NCBI RefSeq assembly: GCF_003318235.1
Contig: NZ_QOCG01000016.1
Location: 1 to 64,000, forward strand
Length of the DNA: 64,000 nt
Source: Loktanella sp. D2R18
GTDB taxonomy: Bacteria; Pseudomonadota; Alphaproteobacteria; Rhodobacterales; Rhodobacteraceae
Reading direction: 5' to 3'
A program made the position numbers and the translations under genes. Below the pieces are notes generated by a model. The model saw only the letters and a list, made by a program, of their open reading frames with translations. It had not been told where the DNA came from and made no database searches. How positions within the stretch are numbered: the first letter of the stretch is position 1; each line of letters begins with the position of its first letter. Of this stretch, positions 1 through 8,407 are shown in pieces.

Positions 1-52
1 CACGTGAATCACACCAATCCAAACCCAAATTCGCAAAATCAACACCACGAGA

Positions 53-83
53 ATCAAAAATCCCAACCAAAAGCCGGGATTTT
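53..83 (-). terminator. Terminator downstream of msrQ
   Basis: Read on the minus strand, a 9-bp stem (AATCCCGGC with GTTGGGATT, two G-U pairs) closes a TTTTG loop and is followed by TTTTTGA. It lies 35 bases after the msrQ stop codon, so it fits a rho-independent terminator for the msrPQ operon. No gene is visible between it and the window edge. Confidence 0.6.
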
Positions 84-117
84 AGGAATCGATGTAGAAG
101 AAACGGGTCGCTTAGCG

Positions 118-762
118 TTATTCGCTCGCGGCCCCCTTGATCGCACGCGGCTTGAAGGTGCCCGTCGGCCATTTAAAGCCCGACTGACGTAATGCCAGCA
201 ACAATATGACAATGCCCAGATAGACGAATGGTTCAATCTGGAAACCTTTGACCAGCCAAAGGTAGTGTACGACCGCGCATAGTGCGATTGGATACGTCAG
301 CTTGTGCAGTTTGCGCCAAGTGGCCCCGCCAAGCTTACGGATCGATAGGTTGTTTGAGGTCACCGCCAGCGGGATCAACATGATAAAGCTTGCCATGCCG
401 ACTGTCACATAGGGGCGTTTGACAATTTCGGTCCACATCCGCCCAAAGGTGCCCACATCAAGCAGCGCCCAAACAAGGAAGTGCGCCAGCACTACGAAGA
501 ACGCGGTGACACCAATGGCGCGCCGGAACTTCATCAAGTTCAACCCAGTCCATCTACGTAGTGGTGTAACAGCAAGACCAAGCACGATCAGCTTTAGACC
601 TAGCTCACCATATTCACGCTCTAGCGCATTGATCGGTTCGGGGCCCATTTGGTTAGTTGCGGCCAAATAGAACATCCAAACAACCCAAGCGCCCCCGACT
701 ATATATATAGTCCATGTCGGGATTTTGCGCAAACCGCTGTTGATTGTTTGAGATAGGATCAT
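118..762 (-). CDS. msrQ: MsrQ, haem-binding membrane subunit of methionine sulfoxide reductase
   Basis: This is the inner-membrane b-type cytochrome that passes electrons from the quinone pool or a flavin reductase to periplasmic MsrP, which repairs oxidised methionines in exported proteins. The 214-residue protein has about six hydrophobic helices and the ferric-reductase-like pattern of spaced histidines (ALHFLVW-type and KLHKLTYPIALCAVVHYLW segments). I chose the ATG at 762 because it overlaps the TGA of the upstream gene as ATGA; an in-frame start at 780 would add six residues. It is the last gene of a three-gene operon with msrP. The family assignment is firm; the electron donor is inferred from the family. 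Confidence 0.9.
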   Translation of the reverse strand: MILSQTINSGLRKIPTWTIYIVGGAWVVWMFYLAATNQMGPEPINALEREYGELGLKLIVLGLAVTPLRRWTGLNLMKFRRAIGVTAFFVVLAHFLVWALLDVGTFGRMWTEIVKRPYVTVGMASFIMLIPLAVTSNNLSIRKLGGATWRKLHKLTYPIALCAVVHYLWLVKGFQIEPFVYLGIVILLLALRQSGFKWPTGTFKPRAIKGAASE

Positions 763-1361
763 TGCAAGCTCTCCGCGCACCGGGTGAAATTAAAGTCATC
801 GGGGATCGTCGATGTATATAGTGTGGCAACAACTAACCGTGCTGCACATTCAGACACAGCCGCACGGTCCAATGATGCTATGTCGATGAAAAGGACGTGA
901 GATAGCCAGGCTGATGAACCCGCAGGCTCCCCGCGCATCAACCGCGCCACTTCAACACCACCTTGGTAAAGTCTAGATATCGCCCTGAGCGAGACGTTTT
1001 CCGGGTTTTCAATCGGTTGATCGACAAGCGTGCCATCTAGGATGACCACAGCATATGGTGGATAATAGCTCAACCCCACAGCGTCGGTCCAATCAGCGTG
1101 ATCCACAACATCACCCGTATCCGCCGTTATGACATGATGAGCGAAGTCGGCAAATGGCGCGGCATCGCCAACCCACATGGCGCTATAATCAAAAGCAAAC
1201 AGCACCCAAATATCCGTGCCGGGCATCAAGGGATGGCCACCAGCCATTCCGCGCAAAATTGAGTCCTCGAAAGCGACCGGGGGCATCTCGCCGAGCGATG
1301 CATCGGCAACAGCGCCCCCACCAGCAAGACATAACAAAAAACTGAGCAAAGCGCGCATCAT
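759..1361 (-). CDS. Exported protein of unknown function between msrP and msrQ
   Basis: A 200-residue protein begins with a clear signal peptide (hydrophobic stretch LLSFLLCLAGGGAVADA, predicted cut near residue 19), so it should be periplasmic or surface-anchored. I do not recognise a family. It is rich in aromatic and acidic residues, contains PGTDIWVLFAFDYSAMW near residue 47, and has cysteines near its C-terminus (SECAARL and FTRCAESLQ). It starts two bases after the msrP stop and overlaps msrQ by ATGA, so it is translated together with both. That placement suggests a role linked to periplasmic methionine repair, such as an accessory factor or substrate, but this is inference only. Confidence 0.8.
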   Translation of the reverse strand: MMRALLSFLLCLAGGGAVADASLGEMPPVAFEDSILRGMAGGHPLMPGTDIWVLFAFDYSAMWVGDAAPFADFAHHVITADTGDVVDHADWTDAVGLSYYPPYAVVILDGTLVDQPIENPENVSLRAISRLYQGGVEVARLMRGEPAGSSAWLSHVLFIDIASLDRAAVSECAARLVVATLYTSTIPDDFNFTRCAESLQ

Positions 1362-1363
1362 CT

Positions 1364-2263
1364 CTAGAAATCTACCGACAGGTCCATCCCTTCATAAAGG
1401 CTGGCCACTTCGGGGTAGCCATTGAACATCAACGTATCTTGGCGTGATGCGAACAAGCCACCACCGATCACCCGTTCAGATGCTTGGGACCAGCGTGGGT
1501 GATCGACAGTTGGATTCACATTACTATAGAACCCGTATTCGCGGCGGTTTGCCTTATTCCAGCTGATGGGGGGTTCTTCGTCGGTCAGTGTGATGCGGAC
1601 GATTGATTTGATCGATTTGAACCCGTATTTCCATGGCACGACCAAACGCATCGGCGCACCGTTTTGCTTGGCCAGCGGTTCATCATAAAGACCGGTCGCC
1701 ATAATCGTCAGCGGGTGCATGGCCTCATCCAAACGCAGACCTTCGACATAGGGGAAATCCAGCACGCGGCGCTGTACGCCAATCATGTTTTCTGGTTGCA
1801 CTACAGTTTCAAAGGCGACGTATTTCGCAGATGACTGCACGCCAACCTTATTCAAGATATCGGCCAACTCGATCCCGTTCCACGGCACGACCATCGACCA
1901 TGCCTCGACACAACGGAAACGGTAAAGGCGATCTTCAACACTGAGGCCAGCCAGCAGATCATCCATCGCATAGTCGCCCGGATTATCGACAAGCCCATCA
2001 ACCTTCACCGTCCAATTAGAGGTGTCCAAATTATGTGCATTCAGCGCCGGATCTTCTTTGCCAGTACCGAACTCATAGAAGTTATTGTAAGATCGAATTT
2101 CTTCGAGTGTGTTTGGCTCCAACCCATCTTGCGCCTGCGCGCCTCCAGCCAGACCAATTGCGCCCAATCCAACGGTGCCCGCTAGAATTTGGCGGCGGTT
2201 GAGATAAGCAGACTTTGGGGTGATGTCTGCGTGGCTTAGGTCATTTTTCCAGCGATAGGCCAT
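1364..2263 (-). CDS. msrP: MsrP, periplasmic molybdopterin methionine sulfoxide reductase
   Basis: MsrP (YedY) reduces protein-bound methionine sulfoxide in the periplasm using a molybdopterin cofactor and electrons from MsrQ. The 299-residue protein has a Tat signal with twin arginines at residues 23-24 (NRRQILAG) and a following hydrophobic stretch ending in AQA. The likely molybdenum-binding cysteine is at about residue 118 in the motif [17 protein letters not shown], and the sulfite-oxidase fold continues to the end. The start is preceded by GGAG seven bases upstream. It is first in the operon, directly downstream of a 10-bp inverted repeat that may be an operator. Function is well supported by family motifs and by the msrQ neighbour. 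Confidence 0.95.
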   Translation of the reverse strand: MAYRWKNDLSHADITPKSAYLNRRQILAGTVGLGAIGLAGGAQAQDGLEPNTLEEIRSYNNFYEFGTGKEDPALNAHNLDTSNWTVKVDGLVDNPGDYAMDDLLAGLSVEDRLYRFRCVEAWSMVVPWNGIELADILNKVGVQSSAKYVAFETVVQPENMIGVQRRVLDFPYVEGLRLDEAMHPLTIMATGLYDEPLAKQNGAPMRLVVPWKYGFKSIKSIVRITLTDEEPPISWNKANRREYGFYSNVNPTVDHPRWSQASERVIGGGLFASRQDTLMFNGYPEVASLYEGMDLSVDF

Positions 2264-2275
2264 TGTGGGCTCCGA

Positions 2276-2316
2276 TTCATACGTTTCAAATCAGTATATA
2301 AGGTAGAACGTATGAA
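2276..2316. promoter_or_regulatory. Inverted repeat upstream of msrP
   Basis: The arms TTCATACGTT and AACGTATGAA are perfect 10-bp reverse complements separated by 21 bases that include TATATA. The site lies 13 bases upstream of the msrP start codon, in the place expected for a promoter and repressor or activator site. The 31-bp centre-to-centre distance is about three helical turns. The binding protein is unknown. Confidence 0.5.
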
Positions 2317-2543
2317 AGATGTCTCACGATGCCGCCAGCGCAGTGAAATGTTTCGGCCATTTTTATGGCCCTTATTTTGGCCGCATCAAGTAAACAAAAA
2401 CAGTCACTTAGACGTCAGGCCCTTATTTTGCGGAGGGTAGCATCCCATAAGATGTCGTTTATTTTTGATCCAAATGCGACCTAAAGGGCGTAATCCCTTC
2501 GATGCTACCAAACATGCATCTGTCAATCATTGGGAGATACCAA

Positions 2544-3020
2544 ATGCTACGTAGAACTTTTACCGCCCTGAGCGCCACCGCTTTGCTTGCCACCGCCGCA
2601 TGTGCGGGTGGTCATTCAAAAGACATCGTTGATACCGCTATTGATGCTGGCTCTTTCTCTACCCTTGTGGCCGCGACCCAAGCTGCCGGTCTTGTTGAGA
2701 CACTCAAGGGCGAGGGACCATTTACCGTCTTTGCCCCCACCGACGAAGCCTTTGCTGCGCTGCCCGCCGGAACCGTTGAAGCATTGCTTGCGGACCCAGA
2801 AGCACTGGCCGAAATCCTGACATACCATGTCATCGCGGGCAAGGTCATGTCCACCGATCTAAGCGACGGCATGATGGCTGCAACGGTGAACGGCGCTGAT
2901 GTGACCATCACGACGACAGACGGCGTCAAAGTGAACGGCGCGAATGTCATCGCGGCTGATGTTGAAGCCTCAAACGGTGTGATCCACGTGATCGACGCGG
3001 TGATCCTGCCCCCAAGCTAA
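2544..3020 (+). CDS. Fasciclin-domain exported protein
   Basis: A 158-residue protein with one fasciclin (FAS1, beta-Ig-H3) domain, a fold used for adhesion or cell-surface contacts. A signal segment [14 protein letters not shown] ends in a cysteine at about residue 19, so it may be a lipoprotein, though the lipobox is not ideal. Domain hallmarks are [40 protein letters not shown] and the closing [13 protein letters not shown] chose the ATG at 2544 because GGGAGAT precedes it at good spacing and because it puts the signal peptide at the N-terminus; an upstream ATG at 2502 is in frame but has no ribosome site. It is a single gene divergent from msrP. Confidence 0.88.
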   Translation: MLRRTFTALSATALLATAACAGGHSKDIVDTAIDAGSFSTLVAATQAAGLVETLKGEGPFTVFAPTDEAFAALPAGTVEALLADPEALAEILTYHVIAGKVMSTDLSDGMMAATVNGADVTITTTDGVKVNGANVIAADVEASNGVIHVIDAVILPPS

Positions 3021-3038
3021 ACGTTCTTTCTTAAATCG

Positions 3039-3065
3039 GTTATCCCGGCGCGATGCTGGGGTAAC
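3039..3065. terminator. Hairpin between convergent genes
   Basis: An 11-bp stem, GTTATCCCGGC with GCTGGGGTAAC (two G-U pairs), closes a GCGAT loop. It lies between the fasciclin gene and the convergent SpoIIAA-like gene. There is no strong T-run on either side, so terminator strength is uncertain. Confidence 0.5.
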
Positions 3066-3070
3066 ACGAA

Positions 3071-3436
3071 CTAAGTTGCGAGCCAGGCCTCGGCTGCCGC
3101 ACGCTCGGACATTTCAAAGCTCTTTATTGTCATGCCCGGTAACAGCGCGCCCTCAAACGCGGCGATCTTGCGCACCCATGCTGCATCGGCCAGCACTGCA
3201 CATTTGCTGATTTTACCTAACAGGCCAAACAGTTTGGGTAGCTTTTCCATCTCCACGCCAATTGCGCCAAGTGTCGGCATCGCAATATCTGTGATCGTAT
3301 AAAGCATTTGGCCATCTGTGATGCCTTCGACTTTGGTAAATAGATCCTCAAGCCCTTCGCGCATCATATCGGCATCAAGCACACCATCGATCGCCACATC
3401 AACACGCGTCGCCGATTGTTTTGTAACTTTGATCAT
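3071..3436 (-). CDS. SpoIIAA-like (STAS-fold) protein
   Basis: A 121-residue cytosolic protein of the SpoIIAA-like family (PF11964 type), related in fold to STAS anti-sigma antagonists. The visible pattern is an N-terminal beta strand (TRVDVAIDGVL), a DLFTKVEGITDGQMLYTITDI segment around residues 31-52 and C-terminal FEGALLPGMTIKSFEMSERAAAEAWL, typical of the family. Members are common single genes of unknown role in proteobacteria; an anti-sigma pathway cannot be claimed because no partner kinase is nearby. It is read convergently with the fasciclin gene and lies downstream of clpB behind a strong terminator. Confidence 0.75.
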   Translation of the reverse strand: MIKVTKQSATRVDVAIDGVLDADMMREGLEDLFTKVEGITDGQMLYTITDIAMPTLGAIGVEMEKLPKLFGLLGKISKCAVLADAAWVRKIAAFEGALLPGMTIKSFEMSERAAAEAWLAT

Positions 3437-3511
3437 TGGAATACCTCCGTTGTTTGCAGCAGCATCCTAGCAATTTGGGCAGCGAGTGTCGTTGATTTCG
3501 CGCAAGTCACG

Positions 3512-3539
3512 AAAATGGCGCCCCGCGAGGCGCCATTTT
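3512..3539 (-). terminator. Terminator of clpB
   Basis: A perfect 11-bp stem (AAAATGGCGCC with GGCGCCATTTT) closes a 6-base CCGCGA loop, starting 4 bases after the clpB stop codon. The flanking A and T runs let it act in both directions. Confidence 0.85.
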
Positions 3540-3542
3540 GGG

Positions 3543-6155
3543 TTAGTGTACAACCGTATCTTCAGGCGGTTTGCGTTTGCTGGATGACACGCGGCCACCG
3601 ACCAGCAGCCCATCCGCACCAGCGCTTACCGCAATCACATCACCGTCCATGACGTCGCCACCAAGTATCATTTCGGCAAGCTGATCTTGCAGCGCGCGTT
3701 GGATCACGCGTTTCAACGGACGTGCCCCAAAGACGGGATCATAGCCTTCGTCGGCCAACCATTTCAGCGCAGCCTCATCCAGATCCAGCGTGATGTTGCG
3801 CGCGGCCAGACGTTTGGCCAACAGACCAAGCTGGATCGTGACAATCCCAGACATGTCCTCGCGGGCAAGCCGGTCAAAGATGATCGTTTCATCCAAACGG
3901 TTCAAGAACTCCGGCCGGAAGTGCGCCCGGACCGCATCCATCACATCGCGTTTAGCATCAGACGCATCTGCGCCATCTGGCAGCTGGCTTAGCGATTGCG
4001 CACCAAGGTTCGATGTCAGAATGATCAGCGTTTGCTTGAAATCAACTGTGCGGCCCTGACCATCGGTCAGCACACCATCATCAAGCACCTGCAACAGCAC
4101 GTTGAACACATCTGGGTGCGCCTTTTCGACCTCATCAAAAAGGATCACCTGATAGGGTCTACGCCGCACCGCTTCGGTCAAAACGCCGCCTTCATCATAG
4201 CCAACGTAGCCGGGAGGCGCACCAATCAGACGCGACACGGCGTGTTTTTCCATGAATTCGGACATATCGATGCGCACCATCGCGCTATCGTCGTCGAACA
4301 GGTATTCGGCCACGGCTTTGGTCAGCTCCGTTTTCCCGACACCCGTTGGCCCAAGGAACATGAACGACCCAAGCGGACGGTTTTCGTCATTCAACCCGGC
4401 GCGCGCACGCCGCACGGCATTCGCAACGGCCTTCACTGCGGAGCGTTGACCGATGACACGTTTGCCAAGCTCGTCTTCCATACGCAGCAGCTTGTCACGT
4501 TCCCCTTCCAACATTTTGCTGGTGGGAATGCCTGTCCAACGCTCAACGACTTCGGCGATCTGTTCAGGGCGTACAGCTTCTTCAACCATCAGATCTTCGT
4601 TTTCTTCGGCCTCTGACAACTTGCGTTCAAGATCAGGGATCACGCCATATGACAGCTCTCCAGCTTTGCCAAGATTGCCTTCGCGTTTCGCGATATCAAG
4701 CTCGGCGCGCGCACGATCAAGCTGTTCTTTCACCTCGCGGGTGCCTTCCAGTTTGTCGCGTTCCGCCTGCCATTTCACCGTCATTTCTGACGCGCGGTCC
4801 TGCAGGTCGGCCAGTTCTTTTTCAAGCTTTGCAAGCCGGTCAACGGAGGCTTTGTCATCTTCTTTCTTCAGGGCTTCGCCTTCGATCTGAAGCTGCAAAA
4901 TCTGCCGGTCAAGCGCGTCCAGCTCTTCGGGTTTACTATCAACCTGCATCCGCAACCGCGACGCGGCCTCGTCCATCAGGTCAATCGCTTTGTCTGGCAA
5001 AAACCGATCTGTGATATAGCGGTGTGACAGGGTCGCTGCGGCAACAAGCGCCGCATCCGCAATCCGCACACCGTGGTGCAATTCGTATTTCTCTTTAATA
5101 CCACGCAGAATGCTGACGGTATCCGTGACGGTTGGCTCTTCGACCATCAACGGCTGGAAACGCCGCGCCAAGGCCGCATCTTTTTCAACGTATTTGCGGT
5201 ATTCATCCAATGTCGTCGCACCGATGCAGTGCAATTCACCACGGGCAAGCGCAGGTTTGATCAAGTTGGCCGCGTCCATCGCCCCATCAGATTTGCCAGC
5301 GCCAACAAGCGTATGCATTTCGTCAATAAACAGGATGATTTCACCTGCCGCAGCTTCGATTTCCTTGAGCACGGCTTTCAACCGCTCTTCGAATTCACCA
5401 CGATATTTCGCGCCCGCGATCAACGCGCCCATATCCAAGGACATAAGTTTTTTGTTGCGCAAGGATTCAGGCACATCACCGTCGATGATGCGCAGCGCCA
5501 GCCCTTCGGCGATCGCGGTTTTCCCGACGCCGGGCTCCCCGATCAGAACCGGGTTGTTTTTCGTACGACGTGACAAAATCTGCATCGCGCGACGAATTTC
5601 CTCATCACGACCAATGATCGGGTCGATCTTGCCTTGCTCGGCGGCTTCGGTCAGATCGCGCGCGTATTTTGACAGCGCTTCAAAGCTGTCCTCGGCGCTC
5701 GCACTATCGGCGGTGCGCCCTTTGCGGATATCATTGATAGCCGCATTCAGGTTCATCGGTGTCACGCCACCTGCTTCCAACGCGTCTTTGGCCTTGGATT
5801 TAATCACGGCAAGCGCCGTTAGCAGCCGTTCTACGGGAACAAAACTATCACCCGCTTTCTTGGCAATCTTTTCGGCCTCGTCGACGACCTTGGCAGTGTT
5901 ATTGTCCAAATAGACCTGCCCGGCATCACCGGTCACTTGCGGAATTTTCGCAACATTTGCGTCGACAGCACTGCGCACGGCAGCAGCATCACCACCTGAA
6001 CGGGTGATCAGATTGGCAGCAAGCCCTTCTTCATCGTCCATCAATGCTTTGAGCAAGTGTTCAGGTGCGAGACGTTGGTGGTTTTCGCGCATTGCGATCG
6101 TCTGGGCGGCTTGAACAAAACCGCGTGACCGCTCTGTGAACTTATCAAGGTTCAT
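3543..6155 (-). CDS. clpB: ClpB, ATP-dependent disaggregase
   Basis: ClpB is a hexameric AAA+ chaperone that, together with DnaK, pulls proteins out of aggregates after heat stress. The 870-residue length is standard. It has the Clp N-domain repeats (residues 1-145), a first AAA+ module with Walker A GEPGVGKT at about 206-213 and Walker [11 protein letters not shown], a middle coiled-coil rich in [16 protein letters not shown] patterns, and a second AAA+ module with [11 protein letters not shown] and [11 protein letters not shown]. Start is supported by AAGGAGAAAACTC before the ATG. A candidate RpoH promoter lies about 80 bases upstream. It is divergent from pyrF. Confidence 0.98.
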   Translation of the reverse strand: MNLDKFTERSRGFVQAAQTIAMRENHQRLAPEHLLKALMDDEEGLAANLITRSGGDAAAVRSAVDANVAKIPQVTGDAGQVYLDNNTAKVVDEAEKIAKKAGDSFVPVERLLTALAVIKSKAKDALEAGGVTPMNLNAAINDIRKGRTADSASAEDSFEALSKYARDLTEAAEQGKIDPIIGRDEEIRRAMQILSRRTKNNPVLIGEPGVGKTAIAEGLALRIIDGDVPESLRNKKLMSLDMGALIAGAKYRGEFEERLKAVLKEIEAAAGEIILFIDEMHTLVGAGKSDGAMDAANLIKPALARGELHCIGATTLDEYRKYVEKDAALARRFQPLMVEEPTVTDTVSILRGIKEKYELHHGVRIADAALVAAATLSHRYITDRFLPDKAIDLMDEAASRLRMQVDSKPEELDALDRQILQLQIEGEALKKEDDKASVDRLAKLEKELADLQDRASEMTVKWQAERDKLEGTREVKEQLDRARAELDIAKREGNLGKAGELSYGVIPDLERKLSEAEENEDLMVEEAVRPEQIAEVVERWTGIPTSKMLEGERDKLLRMEDELGKRVIGQRSAVKAVANAVRRARAGLNDENRPLGSFMFLGPTGVGKTELTKAVAEYLFDDDSAMVRIDMSEFMEKHAVSRLIGAPPGYVGYDEGGVLTEAVRRRPYQVILFDEVEKAHPDVFNVLLQVLDDGVLTDGQGRTVDFKQTLIILTSNLGAQSLSQLPDGADASDAKRDVMDAVRAHFRPEFLNRLDETIIFDRLAREDMSGIVTIQLGLLAKRLAARNITLDLDEAALKWLADEGYDPVFGARPLKRVIQRALQDQLAEMILGGDVMDGDVIAVSAGADGLLVGGRVSSSKRKPPEDTVVH

Positions 6156-6234
6156 GAGTTTTCTCCTTCATGGTAAGCGCCCATTCGTCTGGGTGCCCAC
6201 ATCTGCGGCACACCCTGTTTGGGCCTCATTATTA

Positions 6235-6263
6235 AGATGGGTATCGCGTCCACGTTGCGCAAG
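6235..6263 (-). promoter_or_regulatory. Candidate heat-shock (RpoH) promoter of clpB
   Basis: On the minus strand, CTTGCG is followed by a 15-base spacer and ACCCATCT. This matches the sigma-32 consensus CTTGAA-N13-15-CCCCATNT at most positions and would start transcription about 70 bases before the clpB ATG. ClpB is under RpoH control in most proteobacteria, which supports the reading. No transcript start is known here. Confidence 0.5.
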
Positions 6264-6312
6264 AGGTCCGCAAGCGTTAGACCGCGCAAAACATGCAGCA
6301 AAGGAACCCGCT

Positions 6313-7020
6313 ATGCCTGATGACCGTTTGATTGTCGCAATGGATGTCCCCAACGTGATCGCAGGGATGGATCTTGCCGAAAAACTTGGCGATAGCGTGA
6401 ATTTTTATAAAATTGGACTGGGCATGCTGACGGGTGGCGGGCTCGCTCTTGCCAATGAACTTAAGCAAGAATTTGGCAAGCGTATTTTCTTGGATATGAA
6501 GTTCTTTGATATCGGCGCCACGGTCGAGGCCGCCGTGCGCGGGGTCGCCCAATATGATCTTGATTTTTTAACGGTCCACGGGGACCCGCATGTTGTACGC
6601 GCCGCCCGCGAAGGTGCTGGCGGTTCCGATATGAAGATTCTCGCAGTCACGATCCTGACGTCGCTTGATCGGGCTGACTTAGACGCCTCTTGCGTCAAAC
6701 CCGGCGATATCGCTGATCTGGTCCAAGAACGCGCAGGCATTGCGCTGTCAAACGGTGCCGACGGTGTGATCGCATCCCCGCAAGAGGCCGCGTTGATCCG
6801 CGCACTTCCCGAAGCCGAAGGCAAACTGATCGTCACCCCCGGCGTGCGCCCGGTAGGTGCTGCATTGGGCGACCAAAAACGGGTGATGACACCCGCTGAG
6901 GCCATCGTGAACGGTGCTGATCATGTGGTTGTAGGGCGGCCAATTTGGCAGGCGCAAGACCCTGCCAGTGTGGCCCGCGAGATTGTCGCAGAAATGAACA
7001 GCGCGAAATCTATTCACTAA
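6313..7020 (+). CDS. pyrF: Orotidine 5'-phosphate decarboxylase
   Basis: PyrF makes UMP from OMP, the last step of de novo pyrimidine synthesis, in the cytosol. The 235-residue TIM barrel shows the family landmarks: LIVAMDVPN at the N-terminus (substrate Asp), FYKIGLGML, the catalytic signature IFLDMKFFDIGATVEAAV at about residues 58-75, LTVHGDP, and VTPGVRPVG followed by GADHVVVGRPIWQA. The first AUG of the open frame lies 177 bases upstream, but the family begins at MPDDRLIVAMD, which has AAAGGA at the right distance. It is a single gene ending in a strong hairpin. Confidence 0.97.
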   Translation: MPDDRLIVAMDVPNVIAGMDLAEKLGDSVNFYKIGLGMLTGGGLALANELKQEFGKRIFLDMKFFDIGATVEAAVRGVAQYDLDFLTVHGDPHVVRAAREGAGGSDMKILAVTILTSLDRADLDASCVKPGDIADLVQERAGIALSNGADGVIASPQEAALIRALPEAEGKLIVTPGVRPVGAALGDQKRVMTPAEAIVNGADHVVVGRPIWQAQDPASVAREIVAEMNSAKSIH

Positions 7021-7027
7021 ACATAGA

Positions 7028-7054
7028 AAGGCCCGGCGTGATCCGCCGGGCCTT
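7028..7054. terminator. Terminator between pyrF and the NfeD gene
   Basis: A perfect 11-bp stem (AAGGCCCGGCG with CGCCGGGCCTT) closes a TGATC loop 8 bases after the pyrF stop. It sits between convergent genes and probably serves both directions, with a weak T-rich tail on the plus strand. Confidence 0.8.
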
Positions 7055-7059
7055 ATTGT

Positions 7060-7332
7060 TTAATCATTGATGTCTGTTTCCCAGACTTTCACCTGACCGT
7101 TACGTAGACCAAAGACCTTGCGCATCACCAGATATGACGCAAGCGATGCTAGCGCAAAGATCAACAAGGTAACCGCCAACCCTTTGGCCGAAATTCCAAC
7201 CATAATCAAAATCCCCATGACTGCCGCGCCCAGCGCGAAGCCTAAGAAAATGTAACCAGGCAAAATAACTTCGAGCGTGGCGAGGACGACAGCGGCCGAC
7301 ATCCATACCCACCATTGTGTCCACAGTGGCAT
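7060..7332 (-). CDS. Short NfeD-family membrane protein
   Basis: A 90-residue membrane protein with about three hydrophobic helices (MSAAVVLATLEVILPGYIF, LGAAVMGILIMVGI and VTLLIFALASLASYLVM) and the NfeD-like LEVILPGYIFLGFALGA turn. It lacks the soluble OB-fold domain of full NfeD, so it is the short form. It starts 1 base after the stop of the stomatin-like gene, the classic NfeD/SPFH operon arrangement. The pair is thought to act in membrane microdomains and membrane protein quality control; the exact role here is not known. Confidence 0.85.
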   Translation of the reverse strand: MPLWTQWWVWMSAAVVLATLEVILPGYIFLGFALGAAVMGILIMVGISAKGLAVTLLIFALASLASYLVMRKVFGLRNGQVKVWETDIND

Positions 7333-7333
7333 A

Positions 7334-8224
7334 TTAACGTCCTTTCAACATTTTAAACGCGTCACCAAAGGCATCGACAGCATTCGCGGGCAGTACGATG
7401 GTCTGATTGCCCTCTTTCGATGCGACAGCTTGGAACGCTTCAACTTGCTTAAGTGCGACTTGATACTGGGCGGCCTCAAGACCGTTTTCAGCAATCGCAA
7501 CCGCAACCACTTGGGTTGCATAGGCTTCGGCGTCGGCGCGCACACGGCGGGCTTCGGCTTCTTGCTTGGCGGCGTAAAGCTCACCTTCAGCCTGCAATTC
7601 GACCGCACGTTTGGTCCCTTCGGCCTCTGTCACTTGTGCACGGCGCGCACGTTCCGCATTCAACTGTTGTAGCATGGCGGCGCGTGTTGCGGCATCAAGG
7701 TTCACGTCCAAGATTTCGGCACGGGTCACTTCGATGCCCCAGTCATCAACCTGCTGGGCAACTTGTTCACGCACAGCATCGATCAAGGTCGCACGGTTGG
7801 CTTGCACTTGATCCAGTTCCATCCGGCCAATTTCAGACCGCACAATACCAGCAACAGTTGTCGAGATCGCGCCATCAACGTCGCGGATCCGGTAGACTGT
7901 CTTTTCTGGTTCAATAATCCGGTAAAACACCGATGTTTCGACCTGCACCAGCACGTTGTCAGATGTAATCGCATCTTGGGTCATCGCAGGCAGCTGACGC
8001 TCAAGGATCGACACTTTGTGGCGGACACGGTCCAGAAACGGCACAATAAAGTTAATGCCCGGCCCAAGCACCGAACGCAGACGGCCAAGCCGTTCAACAA
8101 CGTATTTTTGCGATTGCGGTACAATCCGCACACCCGCAAGAATGCAGACAACAATAAACACGGCCAAAAGCACGAACAGCACATTCTGCCCAATGAGTTC
8201 AGCAATCAAATCTTCATTATTCAT
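7334..8224 (-). CDS. Stomatin-like SPFH/Band 7 membrane protein
   Basis: A 296-residue member of the SPFH (stomatin, prohibitin, flotillin, HflK/C) family, close to QmcA. One N-terminal transmembrane helix (NVLFVLLAVFIVVCILAGV, about residues 14-32) is followed by the Band 7 domain with PQSQKYVVERLGR, GPGINFIVPFLD and TSVFYRI, and then a long alpha-helical region rich in Ala, Glu and Arg that mediates oligomer formation. Family members form rings at the inner membrane that organise microdomains and modulate proteases. The downstream short NfeD gene is the expected partner. Confidence 0.92.
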   Translation of the reverse strand: MNNEDLIAELIGQNVLFVLLAVFIVVCILAGVRIVPQSQKYVVERLGRLRSVLGPGINFIVPFLDRVRHKVSILERQLPAMTQDAITSDNVLVQVETSVFYRIIEPEKTVYRIRDVDGAISTTVAGIVRSEIGRMELDQVQANRATLIDAVREQVAQQVDDWGIEVTRAEILDVNLDAATRAAMLQQLNAERARRAQVTEAEGTKRAVELQAEGELYAAKQEAEARRVRADAEAYATQVVAVAIAENGLEAAQYQVALKQVEAFQAVASKEGNQTIVLPANAVDAFGDAFKMLKGR

Positions 8225-8363
8225 ATTATATCCCTCTTTGTTATGAAGAGTAGATAGTCATGGTGCGCGGTGATTTCAATGTATACTGGTGTATACTGTA
8301 CTGCTTCACTCTGTAGCACGGCTCACAATCCGCATGGATCAGCTATCATCGCAAATTGTAAAT

Positions 8364-8378
8364 GTTGCCCCATTGTTC
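8364..8378 (+). promoter_or_regulatory. Candidate LexA box upstream of dinB
   Basis: GTTG-CCCCATT-GTTC differs at one position from the alphaproteobacterial LexA site GTTC-N7-GTTC and lies 30 bases before the dinB start. DNA polymerase IV genes are common SOS members, so regulation by LexA is plausible. One mismatch in an essential half-site leaves doubt. Confidence 0.45.
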
Positions 8379-8407
8379 GCAATGCATGCAGGGCTTAGAC
8401 TATCGCT

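Noticed and set aside
4..192. Plus-strand reading frame of 62 codons at the window start
   Set aside because: It covers the msrQ terminator and the 3' end of msrQ, and its Asn/Gln-rich start reflects AT-rich intergenic sequence.
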